A stretch of DNA of 64,000 nucleotides from Pseudomonas sp. SG20056 (GCF_031764535.1 NZ_CP134499.1:62001-126000), one strand, 5' to 3'; numbered from the stretch's first letter, positions 1-8,467 are shown. Notes: generated by a model not told the origin, from the sequence alone. Numbers and translations are program-made.

Positions 1-366
1 TGCAGCGCCCCGGCCGTAATGGCTGCTCAAGAAGCTGACCAGGCCGGTGGCCGCAAAGCGTCGGCGCAGGCGGTAGATGACAAAGCCGGTGAGCGGAATC
101 GACAGCCAGTACATGGCATAGGCCAAGCCGCCGACCAGGCCGTAAGTCGCGCCGAGATTGGCGGCGTTGGTCACTGATTTGGCGAAGATCCAGCTGATAA
201 AGATGCTCGAGGTGATCAACCACGGGCTGGCGCTGCGGCCTTGGTTGTCCTCGCCATTAAAGAACCCGCCCAGGGTTACGGCGCGTGGCGACAAGGCCAG
301 CATCAGCGCGCCGTAGACCACGAGAAAACCCCAGAAGAACAGCCCGGTGAGACTGGTTGGTTGCAT
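1..366 (-). CDS. Sodium:solute symporter family protein, N-terminal part (runs off the window)
   Basis: An open frame runs from an ATG at 366 leftwards to base 1 without a stop, giving 122 codons of a longer gene. The visible part is strongly hydrophobic: a first membrane segment near residues 7-25, then two more around residues 50-65 and 75-100, and a basic stretch (YRLRRRF) after the third. The pattern, including the ITSSIFISWIFAKS segment, resembles the start of sodium:solute symporters (SSS family), which import small solutes with Na+. It begins 10 bases after the arsS stop, so the two are very likely co-transcribed; what it transports cannot be read from this fragment. The family call is by resemblance only. 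Confidence 0.6.
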   Translation of the reverse strand, partial: MQPTSLTGLFFWGFLVVYGALMLALSPRAVTLGGFFNGEDNQGRSASPWLITSSIFISWIFAKSVTNAANLGATYGLVGGLAYAMYWLSIPLTGFVIYRLRRRFAATGLVSFLSSHYGRGAA

Positions 367-376
367 GCTTCGATCC

Positions 377-1351
377 TTAAGAAGTGAGGCTGCCGCCGCA
401 GCTGGAGCCCTGGCCGGCGGTGCAGGCATAACAATGATCACGGGTCACGATGGGGTTGCCGGCCAGTGTTGCACTAAGCAGATCGCGCAGGTGCGGCCGA
501 TCACGGCCGATCACCTCTGGCAGTTGCAGCGGCAAATCGAGCATCTGGTTGAAATCGCAGTCGTACAGGTAGCCCTGCCAATCGACGCTGACCAGGCTGC
601 GGCACATCAAGGGTTCGAGGTTTTCCGGCCGATAGCTGTCGCGTAACAGCTGCATATAGCCGTTGAACTGGCCCTTGCTGACCAGTGTGCTGCCAAAGCG
701 CGCAATCGGCTGGTTGGTGATGGTCAGCAGGTGGTTGAAGACGATGCCGAAGTCCTCGACCAGGTGGCGTTTGTAATCGGCTTCCAGCGCCGCTTGCGGT
801 GGCGGCAGGCTCGGCCCTTGTGGGTTGTACACCAGGTTGAGGATCAGGCCGCTGCCCGGCTGGCCGTAGCCCAGGGCATTGAGTTGTTGCAGGCCTTTGA
901 TGCTGGCGTCGAACACACCATCGCCGCGCTGCTTGTCGACGTTATCGCGTGAGTAACAAGGCAGCGAAGCACTGATTTCCACGCCCTGGTCGGCGAGAAA
1001 CTGCGCCAGGTCTTCATAACCCGGCTCACTGAGGATGGTCAGGTTGCAGCGATCGATCACCCGCAGGCCTTCACGCCGCGCGTGGCTGACGATCTCGCGA
1101 AAACGCGGGTGCATTTCCGGCGCGCCGCCGGTGAGATCGAGGGTGTGCACCGGGTGGGCGTCGATCACCTGATGCAGCAGGGCCAGGCTTTCATCGGTCA
1201 TGGCCTCGGTGCGGGTCGGCCCGGCATTGACGTGGCAATGCAGGCAGCGCTGGTTGCAGCGGTAGGTCAGGTTGATCTGCAGCGCTTCCAATTGGCCACG
1301 GCGGATGGCGGGGAAGGCCAGTTGGTCGAGCAAGGGCAACATTGCATGCAC
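377..1351 (-). CDS. arsS: ArsS-type radical SAM protein (arsenosugar biosynthesis family)
   Basis: 324 aa. The radical SAM signature CxxxCxxC is complete (C32, C36, C39), with a glycine-rich DLTGGAPEM segment for S-adenosylmethionine binding near residue 93. The C-terminal half matches the DUF3641-type extension and ends in a cysteine cluster (C307, C310, C318) that should hold an extra iron-sulfur cluster. ArsS is thought to transfer the deoxyadenosyl group of SAM to arsenic during arsenosugar formation. The family is common in bacteria without proven arsenosugar synthesis, and no arsM or arsenic-resistance gene lies in this window, so the true substrate is open. The start could also be the ATG three codons downstream. 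It is followed at 10 bases by a symporter-like gene. Confidence 0.8.
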   Translation of the reverse strand: MHAMLPLLDQLAFPAIRRGQLEALQINLTYRCNQRCLHCHVNAGPTRTEAMTDESLALLHQVIDAHPVHTLDLTGGAPEMHPRFREIVSHARREGLRVIDRCNLTILSEPGYEDLAQFLADQGVEISASLPCYSRDNVDKQRGDGVFDASIKGLQQLNALGYGQPGSGLILNLVYNPQGPSLPPPQAALEADYKRHLVEDFGIVFNHLLTITNQPIARFGSTLVSKGQFNGYMQLLRDSYRPENLEPLMCRSLVSVDWQGYLYDCDFNQMLDLPLQLPEVIGRDRPHLRDLLSATLAGNPIVTRDHCYACTAGQGSSCGGSLTS

Positions 1352-1466
1352 GGTGTTGGGTTCCTTGATGCTGGGCGCCGGCTGATCATGCCTGCCGCTA
1401 AGTAGCCACTATAGAGAGTGCCCGCGAGGTTTTGTTACGCGGATGGGCAGAAGAATGTTGCGCAAT

Positions 1467-1492
1467 TTATTATACAAATCTTGTACAAATAA
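1467..1492. promoter_or_regulatory. AT-rich inverted repeat upstream of the BLUF gene
   Basis: The arms TACAA and TTGTA are separated by ATC, and the symmetry extends outwards (TTATT on the left, AATAA on the right) with one extra base. The right arm also contains the 8-bp palindrome TTGTACAA. It lies about 50 bp before the BLUF start, where a promoter is expected, so it is a good operator candidate. Half-sites of the TGTACA type are used by MerR-family light regulators (CarH/LitR), but linking that family to this site is inference. Confidence 0.4.
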
Positions 1493-1540
1493 TGCAGAAT
1501 CTGCAGATATTGCCCTGCCAGCTGCCGCGAGGATTCGCTT

Positions 1541-1975
1541 ATGTTAGTTCGCCTTACCTATGCCAGCCGTGCCAGTCATTCGGTTTCAGCCGAGTTGATC
1601 CGCGAGATTCTCGACAGTTCACAGCGCAACAATCCAGGTAAAGGCCTGACCGGGATACTCTGTTGTAACGCTGATATCTTTCTGCAAGCACTGGAAGGCC
1701 CGCGTGCAGAAGTGAACGCCCTGTACAACCGATTGGCAGACGACAGCCGGCACAAGGACCTGACCATTCTCGATTACGCGGAAATCAGCATGCGCCGCTA
1801 CAGCAGCTGGAGCATGGGCTGGGCCGGTGCCAAGCAGGCCAACCGCGAGTTGTTCCTGAAATATTCAGCCAGCGACCGTTTTGATCCATTCAGCATGAGC
1901 GCCGAGCAGATTACCGGTCTGCTGCTGGAGCTGAGTGAGACCGTCAGCGCAATCAAATCGCCAGTTCTCAGCTAG
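1541..1975 (+). CDS. BLUF-domain blue-light photoreceptor
   Basis: 144 aa, a stand-alone BLUF domain. The flavin-binding signature is complete: Y7 and Q49 have the same 42-residue spacing as the photoactive Tyr/Gln pair of AppA, N31 fits the conserved Asn, and W90 and M92 match the Trp/Met pair that moves on illumination. The FLQALEG and RRYSSWSMGW motifs are typical. BLUF proteins bind FAD and signal blue light through protein contacts; with no output domain, this one must act on a partner. The next gene, on the same strand 81 bp downstream, is a GGDEF-EAL protein. GAGG eight bases before the ATG supports the start. Confidence 0.93.
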   Translation: MLVRLTYASRASHSVSAELIREILDSSQRNNPGKGLTGILCCNADIFLQALEGPRAEVNALYNRLADDSRHKDLTILDYAEISMRRYSSWSMGWAGAKQANRELFLKYSASDRFDPFSMSAEQITGLLLELSETVSAIKSPVLS

Positions 1976-2056
1976 AATTCCCGGGCGTCAACTCGCCCAG
2001 GCGAGCTGTGTTCACCCTGAGCCTTGGCGCACCTCGCAGTTTATTGAGGCGCCAGG

Positions 2057-4948
2057 ATGCACCGTCTGCTCAACCTTCCACTGCTGGCTGCCCTGCTCTG
2101 CTTTGCATTGGGCAGCGCCCAGGCGTTCGCTGAGCTGCCATTGCTGGTGCTCAGCAGCGAGCAGCTCAAGCAGCCGGTGGAGGTTCCCGCGAGCCTGGTG
2201 CTGGAAGACCCCAGCGGCAATCTGACCGCTGCCGAGGTGCAGCAGCGCATCGTCAGCGAGGGCCGGCGGATTGATGGTTTGCCGCGCCTGGGGTATTCGG
2301 CCAGCGCCTGGTGGCTGGCATTTCGTCTCGATGCGCCGGTGGCCGAACGCCTCGATCTAATGATCGACCGGCCTTTTCTCGACGATATCGAAGTCTGGCT
2401 GTATGACCGCGAACGGCTGATCGCACCCTTCTACAGCGGTGATCACCGCGACTTCCTCCAGCGTGGCGCGCCCTCGCCACATTTTCTGCTTAACCTGCCG
2501 CGCCTCGGCGAAGGGCCACATACCTTGTTGCTACGAGTGCAAAGCGGCTCAGCGGTGAGTGTGCCGATGCAGTTGGTGGCGGCCGAGCAAAGCCCACTGC
2601 TGCTGGCTGAGCACTGGATGCGCAGCGGTTTGCTATTGGGGGCGCTGCTTAGCCTGACCCTGTTCTTTCTGGTGAAATACAGCGCCCTGCGCGAGACGCA
2701 GCTGGTGTGGTTCTGCCTGACGGTGGCCAGTGTGGCGCTGTACAACGCCAGCCTGCATGGCGTGATCAGCCTGCTGGCGCCGCAGTGGGTGTGGTTGTCG
2801 GCTCAGATGGCCAATCTGGCCAACCCCGGCATGTTGATCTTCAGCAGCTTGTTCCTCGCCAGCTCGCTGAAACTTGACCTGGGCCGTGTGCGCCATCTAC
2901 GCAACGTGCTGTTTGCTGTGACCCTGCTGGTGTGCGGCTGGACCATCGTCAGCTATGGCCACTTTCGCTCCTACCAGACGCTGAACGTGCTGATTCTGCT
3001 CAACGGAGCATTTCAGCTGTTGTTGCTGATTCTCGGTGTGCGCCAGCGCCGGCCTTACGCCATCGGCTACTTGCTGTGCTGGAGCTCGGCCCTGTTACTG
3101 ATGCTGCTGGTGCCACTGGGGCGCAGCGGGGTGATTCCGCTGCCGCCGGGCTTCAATTACATGCACGCCTACCTGCCGGTGCTGAGCATGCTGCTGTTTG
3201 GCGGCATCCTCGATAAGCAACTGGAGCATATTCGCCGTGCGTTGTTGCAGAGCAAGGCTCAGGCGCTGGGTAACCTGGAGCAATACCAGGCACTGTTCAG
3301 CAGCAGCGGTGAGGGGATTTTTCGCTGCACCCGCAGTGGCACCCTGATTGAAGCCAACCCCAGTTTTACCGCGCTATTGGGGCTCTCCCAGGACAGCCGC
3401 GAGCTGTCCATGCAGCAGTTGCTGGGTGCTGAACAATGGGCCGAGCACGTGGCGCAACTGCACAACGAGCAGCCGGCAACCAGCCAGGAATGTCAGATTC
3501 ATGGCCTCGACGGGCAGAGCCATTGGGTCTATCTATCACTGCATCTGCGCCCGACCCAGGATTGTATCGAAGGCATCGTGGTCGACCTCAGCGAACGCCG
3601 TGCTCTGGAAGAGCGCCTGCAATACCTGGCGGCACATGACTCGCTGACCGGTCTGCTCAATCGCCGCGAGCTGGAGCGCCTGCTGCGGGAAAGCCTCAAG
3701 GGCGAAGGTACGCGGCGTTTCAGTCACTTGCTGAGCCTGGACCTGGATCAGTTCAAGCAGGTCAACGACCTCTGCGGTCATTCGGCGGGCGACCAGCTGT
3801 TGCGTCAGCTGTCCAGCCACCTGCGCCACCACCTGCCCCGGCATGCCGAGCTGGCCCGTATTGGCGGGGATGAATTCGCCGTGCTGCTGCGTGAGATCAA
3901 CACCGACGTGGCGATGGAGCATGCGGAAACCTTGCGCCATTGTGTCGAGCAGTTCGTCTTCAGCTGGCAGGGCCGGCCGTTCCGTGTGCAGGCCAGTATC
4001 GGCCTGCTGGAACTCGGCAGCGGCGTCAGCGACTGGGAAACCGCGCTGAACTGGGCCGACAGCGCCAGCCAGCTGGCCAAGCACCTGGGGCGCAACCGCG
4101 TGCAGCAGTTCAATCCGGATGACGGTGTACTGCTGGAGCATCAGCGTCAGCTGCAATGGATCACCCGCCTGCGCGAGGCCATCGACCAGGGCCATTTCGA
4201 GCTGTTCTATCAGCCGGTCATGGCCTTGCAGAGCAGCGATGACGGCCTGCGTTACGAGGTGCTGCTGCGCTACCACGACCCGCACAGTGGTGAGTGGATC
4301 AGCCCCGGGCAGTTCCTCGGAGCGGCAGAGCGCTATGGTTTTCTAGGCGCCATCGACCGCTGGGTGGTGATGCGCTTGCTGCAATGGCTGGCGGATAACC
4401 CACGGCATGTGCAGCAACTGGCCCAGGTGAACTTCAACCTCACCGCCAGTTCGCTGCTCAATGCGCACTTCCATGAAATGCTCCACGGCGAACTGCTGCG
4501 GCACAACCTGCCGGCGCACAAGCTGTGCATCGAAGTGACCGAGATGGTCGCGCTGGGCGAGCTGGGGGTGTCTGCGCAGTGGATCAAGCAGTTGCGCAGC
4601 CTGGGCCTGAAAGTGGCACTGGACGATTTCGGCAGCGGCTTCGCCTCCTATGCTTACCTGCGCCATCTGCCGCTGGATATCGTCAAGATCGACGGCAGCT
4701 TTATCCGCGGTCTGGAGAGCGACCCGATCAACCAGGCCATGGTTGGCTCGATGCAGCAGATCGCCAACCAGCTGGGCCTGAGCACAGTCGCCGAGTTTGT
4801 CGAAACTCAGGCCACCCTCGACTGCGTAAGCGCGCTTGGCCTCGACTACGCCCAGGGCTACTGCATCGGCCATCCGCAACCACTGACTCAGCTAAGCGAC
4901 AGCACTCAGGGTGACGTGCAGATGCAGCTGGTGCTCGAGCGTCGCTGA
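2057..4948 (+). CDS. Membrane 7TMR-DISM / PAS / GGDEF / EAL cyclic-di-GMP protein
   Basis: 963 aa. A signal peptide (about residues 1-25) is followed by a periplasmic DISM sensor domain (about 30-180), seven membrane segments (about 185-385), a PAS domain (about 405-515), GGDEF (about 530-680) and EAL (about 700-950). The cyclase motif GGDEF is intact (603-607). The inhibitory RxxD site upstream of it reads RHAE, so product inhibition may be lost. The EAL motif is EVLLR (E734), and the other catalytic features are present: NFNLT, the EVTE motif, DDFGSG (D856/D857), VKID and the AEFVE glutamate (E913). Both diguanylate cyclase and phosphodiesterase activity are therefore possible; the direction cannot be read from sequence. 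Its position directly after the BLUF gene suggests light input. Confidence 0.92.
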   Translation: MHRLLNLPLLAALLCFALGSAQAFAELPLLVLSSEQLKQPVEVPASLVLEDPSGNLTAAEVQQRIVSEGRRIDGLPRLGYSASAWWLAFRLDAPVAERLDLMIDRPFLDDIEVWLYDRERLIAPFYSGDHRDFLQRGAPSPHFLLNLPRLGEGPHTLLLRVQSGSAVSVPMQLVAAEQSPLLLAEHWMRSGLLLGALLSLTLFFLVKYSALRETQLVWFCLTVASVALYNASLHGVISLLAPQWVWLSAQMANLANPGMLIFSSLFLASSLKLDLGRVRHLRNVLFAVTLLVCGWTIVSYGHFRSYQTLNVLILLNGAFQLLLLILGVRQRRPYAIGYLLCWSSALLLMLLVPLGRSGVIPLPPGFNYMHAYLPVLSMLLFGGILDKQLEHIRRALLQSKAQALGNLEQYQALFSSSGEGIFRCTRSGTLIEANPSFTALLGLSQDSRELSMQQLLGAEQWAEHVAQLHNEQPATSQECQIHGLDGQSHWVYLSLHLRPTQDCIEGIVVDLSERRALEERLQYLAAHDSLTGLLNRRELERLLRESLKGEGTRRFSHLLSLDLDQFKQVNDLCGHSAGDQLLRQLSSHLRHHLPRHAELARIGGDEFAVLLREINTDVAMEHAETLRHCVEQFVFSWQGRPFRVQASIGLLELGSGVSDWETALNWADSASQLAKHLGRNRVQQFNPDDGVLLEHQRQLQWITRLREAIDQGHFELFYQPVMALQSSDDGLRYEVLLRYHDPHSGEWISPGQFLGAAERYGFLGAIDRWVVMRLLQWLADNPRHVQQLAQVNFNLTASSLLNAHFHEMLHGELLRHNLPAHKLCIEVTEMVALGELGVSAQWIKQLRSLGLKVALDDFGSGFASYAYLRHLPLDIVKIDGSFIRGLESDPINQAMVGSMQQIANQLGLSTVAEFVETQATLDCVSALGLDYAQGYCIGHPQPLTQLSDSTQGDVQMQLVLERR

Positions 4949-4985
4949 CAGCATTCGCATCGCATCGATGCCGGCCACACCAATG

Positions 4986-5390
4986 CTACTGGCGAGCAGG
5001 TTGCTGGTCGTCGCACCTGAAAATGATCATCTCCGAGCGTGTGCAGCTGGTGCCTACGGCGGTGCTTACGGCATCGAGCATCGGTACAGCGCGGACAATG
5101 GTGTATTGCCCTGCACCACAAATCCCGGCCACGGTTTTGAGGGCGTCGCTTCTGGCGGAACCACTCAGGGCGCCGGCATTGCAATAGGAGACATGGCCTG
5201 TTGGTTTGGCCGCTTTACCCGCCTGGCTAAAGTATTCCGGCAACTCGGACGGCGTCAGCATCGTGGCGATAGCGCCGTCTGCGGTCATCCCTGCCTGTTC
5301 TGCCGGCGTGTACAGGTGGACATTCTGGTTGCTGGCGCAGCCAGCAAGGGTGAAGGTTGCCAGTGCAACAGCAAGGCCTTGTCGTTTCAT
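4986..5390 (-). CDS. Small predicted lipoprotein of unknown function
   Basis: 134 aa. The N-terminus is a lipoprotein signal peptide with lipobox LAGC (Cys at about residue 18), so the mature protein should be lipid-anchored. I do not recognise the family. The mature part has five further cysteines (YCNAG, ICGAG, SCTRS, FRCDD region), an unusual content that suggests periplasmic disulfides. AGGA eleven bases before the ATG supports the start. It is the last of three same-strand genes for exported proteins (4986-6644), separated by short gaps, possibly one transcription unit. It converges on the GGDEF-EAL gene. Confidence 0.65.
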   Translation of the reverse strand: MKRQGLAVALATFTLAGCASNQNVHLYTPAEQAGMTADGAIATMLTPSELPEYFSQAGKAAKPTGHVSYCNAGALSGSARSDALKTVAGICGAGQYTIVRAVPMLDAVSTAVGTSCTRSEMIIFRCDDQQPARQ

Positions 5391-5483
5391 GTTTCTGTCC
5401 TGTTTTGTTGATGAATGAAGTCATGCGCAATAGCGGCGTTAAGTGATCCGTCTGGGTGGATAAACCCTCTTCCCAGCGCTGAG

Positions 5484-6203
5484 CTATTTCGCGCATTGCT
5501 GAAGTTGCTGAATAACAGGTGCGGCATCGGTCCACGCCAGGGCCATGAGCGGTTTACCGTCGATGGATAAGGTGAATTGCTGCCGGTCCCGCATACCGTT
5601 CAGCACTGCGCTCAGGTCAGGTACGGCAAACGCGATCGCGCCGATCGTTCGTTCATGGCGGTAGTTGAACACCTGTACGGTCTGCGCTGGCTCATCGTCT
5701 TGCTGCAGGGTGAGCTTGATTTTCTTTACGGTTTTCGGTGTAGGGAGGCCGGTGCCGTAAAAGATCAGCCAGGCATCTGGCTTGGGATGTTGAAAACCGA
5801 GAATGCTGACAACCCCTCCGCTTTTGCCATTGTCCGCTCGGCTGAATTTGGCAAAAGTCGCCACGCAAAGCGTGCCCTCCGGTGTGTCGCTGGACGTGGA
5901 GTACCAGACGCCTCGCGCGACTTCCTGCGCCATGGCCGCATCGCGCTGATCTTTTTCAGCCTGGAGTTTGTGCATCTCGGCCACTTCTTCGCGGCTCATG
6001 GGAACCACCGGCGCGCGGTTCTTAGGTCCCAGTGAATCCAGGTATTCGTTCTTCTCGCGAATCCAGTCGTCCATGCTGTATTGATAGGGCGGGCTGCAAC
6101 CGTTGCCGTCGTACTGCATGCCAATCGGGCAGGCCAGCGTCGTGAGCGGCAGGGCGAGTGCGAACAGGATGGCGTGCGCTTTCAATGGCAGCCTTTGTTT
6201 CAT
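5484..6203 (-). CDS. Exported protein of unknown function
   Basis: 239 aa from the ATG at 6203, chosen because it starts a clear signal peptide (MKQRLPLKAHAI..., hydrophobic core to LTTLAC) and has AAAGG upstream; the longer frame adds 22 non-signal-like residues. The mature protein has a charged, probably helical segment (about 75-105) followed by what looks like a beta-rich domain with the sequence WLIFYGTG near its middle. No family is recognised. It sits between two small lipoprotein genes on the same strand, so it probably belongs with them in a cell-envelope role. Confidence 0.65.
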   Translation of the reverse strand: MKQRLPLKAHAILFALALPLTTLACPIGMQYDGNGCSPPYQYSMDDWIREKNEYLDSLGPKNRAPVVPMSREEVAEMHKLQAEKDQRDAAMAQEVARGVWYSTSSDTPEGTLCVATFAKFSRADNGKSGGVVSILGFQHPKPDAWLIFYGTGLPTPKTVKKIKLTLQQDDEPAQTVQVFNYRHERTIGAIAFAVPDLSAVLNGMRDRQQFTLSIDGKPLMALAWTDAAPVIQQLQQCAK

Positions 6204-6269
6204 GGCATCAACCTTTCTATGGACGACCGCGCCATTCCCGGCCGAGGCTGGCCGGGAAGTCCGGTGCAC

Positions 6270-6644
6270 TCAGCAGCGTCCGGCCGCCTGCAGCAGGGCA
6301 TTGCAGGTGCTGCCGGAAGTATTGCCACGTTGCCCGCTAGCGGCCGGCGTACCGGCCATGGCCGTGCAGATGGCGTCTGAATGTGGCGTCATGCCAAAGC
6401 TCATGGCCTTCTGGAAGCCGGTGGCCGAGTACATATAGCAGCGGTAGGTGCCGCCATCCTTGGTATTGACGTTGTAGTTGATGCGTCCGCCGGTTTCCTC
6501 GGTGCGCTCGGTGATGCTGAACTGTCCGACGGGTTGGCCGATGGCCTGGGCGGTGCGCTGTTCCAGGCCGCTTTGGTTGATGGTGGCGGCGCAGCCGGAC
6601 AGTAGGAACGCGGTGGTCAGTGCGGTGATTGAGCGAAGGTACAT
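6270..6644 (-). CDS. Small predicted lipoprotein of unknown function
   Basis: 124 aa from the ATG at 6644, which has GGAG seven bases upstream; the earlier ATG has no better site. The signal peptide ends in lipobox LSGC (Cys near residue 18). The mature part has four cysteines (YRCYM, AICTAM, STCNA and the last residue), resembling the cysteine-rich neighbour at 4986-5390 in style but not in obvious sequence. I do not recognise the family. It is the first of the three exported-protein genes on this strand. Confidence 0.65.
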   Translation of the reverse strand: MYLRSITALTTAFLLSGCAATINQSGLEQRTAQAIGQPVGQFSITERTEETGGRINYNVNTKDGGTYRCYMYSATGFQKAMSFGMTPHSDAICTAMAGTPAASGQRGNTSGSTCNALLQAAGRC

Positions 6645-6740
6645 GGCAAGCTCCAATGTTTTTTATGGGTGCAACAGAGGGACGGACCAGCAGGTCCGGG
6701 CGGTGAAAGTCGTTAGTTAGGGCGCGCTAGGCGGCGTTGT

Positions 6741-7460
6741 TCAGGCCGCTAACGGCGGGGCACCGGGCTTGCGCGCCACGATAAACACCCGCCAGTCTTT
6801 GCCCTTGCTGCCATGGCGCTCGACGGCCAGGATTTGCAGGCCTTGAGCGGTCATGGCCGCCTGTAACTGGTGGGCGTCGAAACACAGCACCGGCGGCGCT
6901 TTGCCGATGGCGCGCAGCAGCGGCAGGGCCAGCTTGGGGATCAGTGGGTTCATTTCATTCAGGCAGGGCGTCTTCGAGATCAGCAAGCCACCTGGTTTCA
7001 AGGCGTTGATGGCTGAATTCAGCGCCTGCGGCAGATCTGCCACGAGATGCAGCAGGTTGAACGCCAGCACCGCATCGTAGGCACCCTGTTCGGCCGTAGG
7101 CGCATCGGCGTCGGCTAGTTTGAAGTGCAGCTGTGGCATGGGCATGGGTTGGCTGACGAGTTTCTCGCCTGCAATGGCAATCATCTGTTCGGCGACATCG
7201 GTGGCCAGTAGCCGCCGCGTGGCGGGCGCCAGACGCAGGGCGGTAGTGCCCGTGCCACAGCCGATTTCCAGCACCTCATGCTCCCTAGACAGCAAGGCTT
7301 GTACGCGCTGCAACGTCCGCTCGTAACCGGCCTGATCTGCAATCGGATCATTCGCGTATTTGCGCGCAATCCGGTTCCAGAAGCGTGCCTTGTCGGCCAT
7401 GGCCGACGGTGTTGCCGCTGCAGAGCAATGGTCGCTGGTAGAGGTAATGGGTGAGTGCAT
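6741..7460 (-). CDS. Class I SAM-dependent methyltransferase
   Basis: 239 aa from the ATG at 7460, which has AGGA eight bases upstream. The Rossmann-fold motif I is clear (LEIGCGTGTTALRL), followed by the acidic residue of motif II (LLATDVAE) and the AFNLLHLV segment typical of small-molecule methyltransferases. Motif III-like LKPGGLLIS follows. The substrate cannot be inferred. It is transcribed divergently from a LysR regulator across a gap of about 100 bp, a layout in which the regulator often controls its neighbour. Confidence 0.85.
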   Translation of the reverse strand: MHSPITSTSDHCSAAATPSAMADKARFWNRIARKYANDPIADQAGYERTLQRVQALLSREHEVLEIGCGTGTTALRLAPATRRLLATDVAEQMIAIAGEKLVSQPMPMPQLHFKLADADAPTAEQGAYDAVLAFNLLHLVADLPQALNSAINALKPGGLLISKTPCLNEMNPLIPKLALPLLRAIGKAPPVLCFDAHQLQAAMTAQGLQILAVERHGSKGKDWRVFIVARKPGAPPLAA

Positions 7461-7560
7461 GGTGCGCGTCCTGTGCATGGATGTAAGGCAAAAGCCAACA
7501 CAGTGCGGATGCTATCCTTGCGTATCATCACGGGGTATTGCGATAAATTGCAGACAACAT

Positions 7561-8445
7561 ATGCATTTACGTATGGATAAGGTCGACTGGAACCAGTTGC
7601 GCGCCTTTCTCGAGACGGCAGAGACCGGCTCGCTGTCGGCGGCCGCGCGTAAGCTCGGGCAGTCGCAACCGACCCTCAGTCGCCAGGTCGCCGCTCTGGA
7701 GCTGGCACTGGGGGTGACGCTGTTTGAGCGGGTCGGCAAAACCATGGCGCTGACCACCACCGGGCAGGAGCTGTTGGGCCATGCCCGCGTAATGGGCGCG
7801 GCGGCACATGAGCTGGGCCTGGCTGCGACCGGGCGTTCGGAAGAGGTGGCGGGCGTGGTGTCCGTTGCCACCAGCGACGCCGTGGCGGCGTACCTGATGC
7901 CGAAGATACTCCTGCAGATCCGCGAGGCGGCACCCGGCATCCAGGTCGAGGTGGTCGCTTCGGACGGTGTCAGCGACCTGCTGCGCCGCGAGGCCGACAT
8001 CGCCATCCGCCATGTGCGTCCTGAACAACCGGAGCTGATTGGCCGCTTGGTTCGGCACAGTTCCGCCTGCTTCTACGCGTCCGCAAGCTGGGTGCGCGAA
8101 CATGGTCTGCCGCGTACCGCCGAGGATGCGGTACAGCACGACTTTATTGGCATGGACCGCGCCGGCCATTACCTGCAGCACATGCGCTCTAAAGGCCTGC
8201 AGCTCAGCAGCGCGAACTTTCGCAGTTATGCCGACAACTCCGTGACCTACTGGGAAATGGTCCGCCAGGGCCTGGGCATTGGCGCAATCATGGAGGAGAT
8301 CGCGCGGGAAACCCCGGGCATGGTTCGCGTGCTGGAGGATGTCAGCCCCTTCCAACTGCCGATCTGGCTGGTCACCCATCGCGAGCTGCGCACGGCACGG
8401 CGTATTCGCATTGTCTTTGATCTGTTGGCTGAGATCCTGGCCTGA
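7561..8445 (+). CDS. LysR-family transcriptional regulator
   Basis: 294 aa from the ATG at 7561 (an in-frame ATG at 7573 is equally possible; neither has a good ribosome site). The N-terminal winged helix is typical: WNQLRAFLETAETGSLSAAARKLGQ then SQPTLSRQVAALE. The rest fits the two-lobed effector domain, with the usual GLGIGAI segment near the end. It is divergent from the methyltransferase gene and is its likely regulator. The intergenic stretch contains TGC-N8-GCA at about 7542-7555, which could be a LysR site, but this is weak. Confidence 0.88.
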   Translation: MHLRMDKVDWNQLRAFLETAETGSLSAAARKLGQSQPTLSRQVAALELALGVTLFERVGKTMALTTTGQELLGHARVMGAAAHELGLAATGRSEEVAGVVSVATSDAVAAYLMPKILLQIREAAPGIQVEVVASDGVSDLLRREADIAIRHVRPEQPELIGRLVRHSSACFYASASWVREHGLPRTAEDAVQHDFIGMDRAGHYLQHMRSKGLQLSSANFRSYADNSVTYWEMVRQGLGIGAIMEEIARETPGMVRVLEDVSPFQLPIWLVTHRELRTARRIRIVFDLLAEILA

Positions 8446-8467
8446 GCAGTGTTCGCTGCGGCAGCTG

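Noticed and set aside
1983..1998. GGGCG/CGCCC hairpin between the BLUF and GGDEF-EAL genes considered as a terminator
   Set aside because: Stem of five base pairs with no T-run; not enough to call a terminator, so co-transcription stays possible.
3536..4285. 249-aa reverse-strand frame opposite the GGDEF domain
   Set aside because: Shadow of the GGDEF-EAL gene; no domain or start signal.
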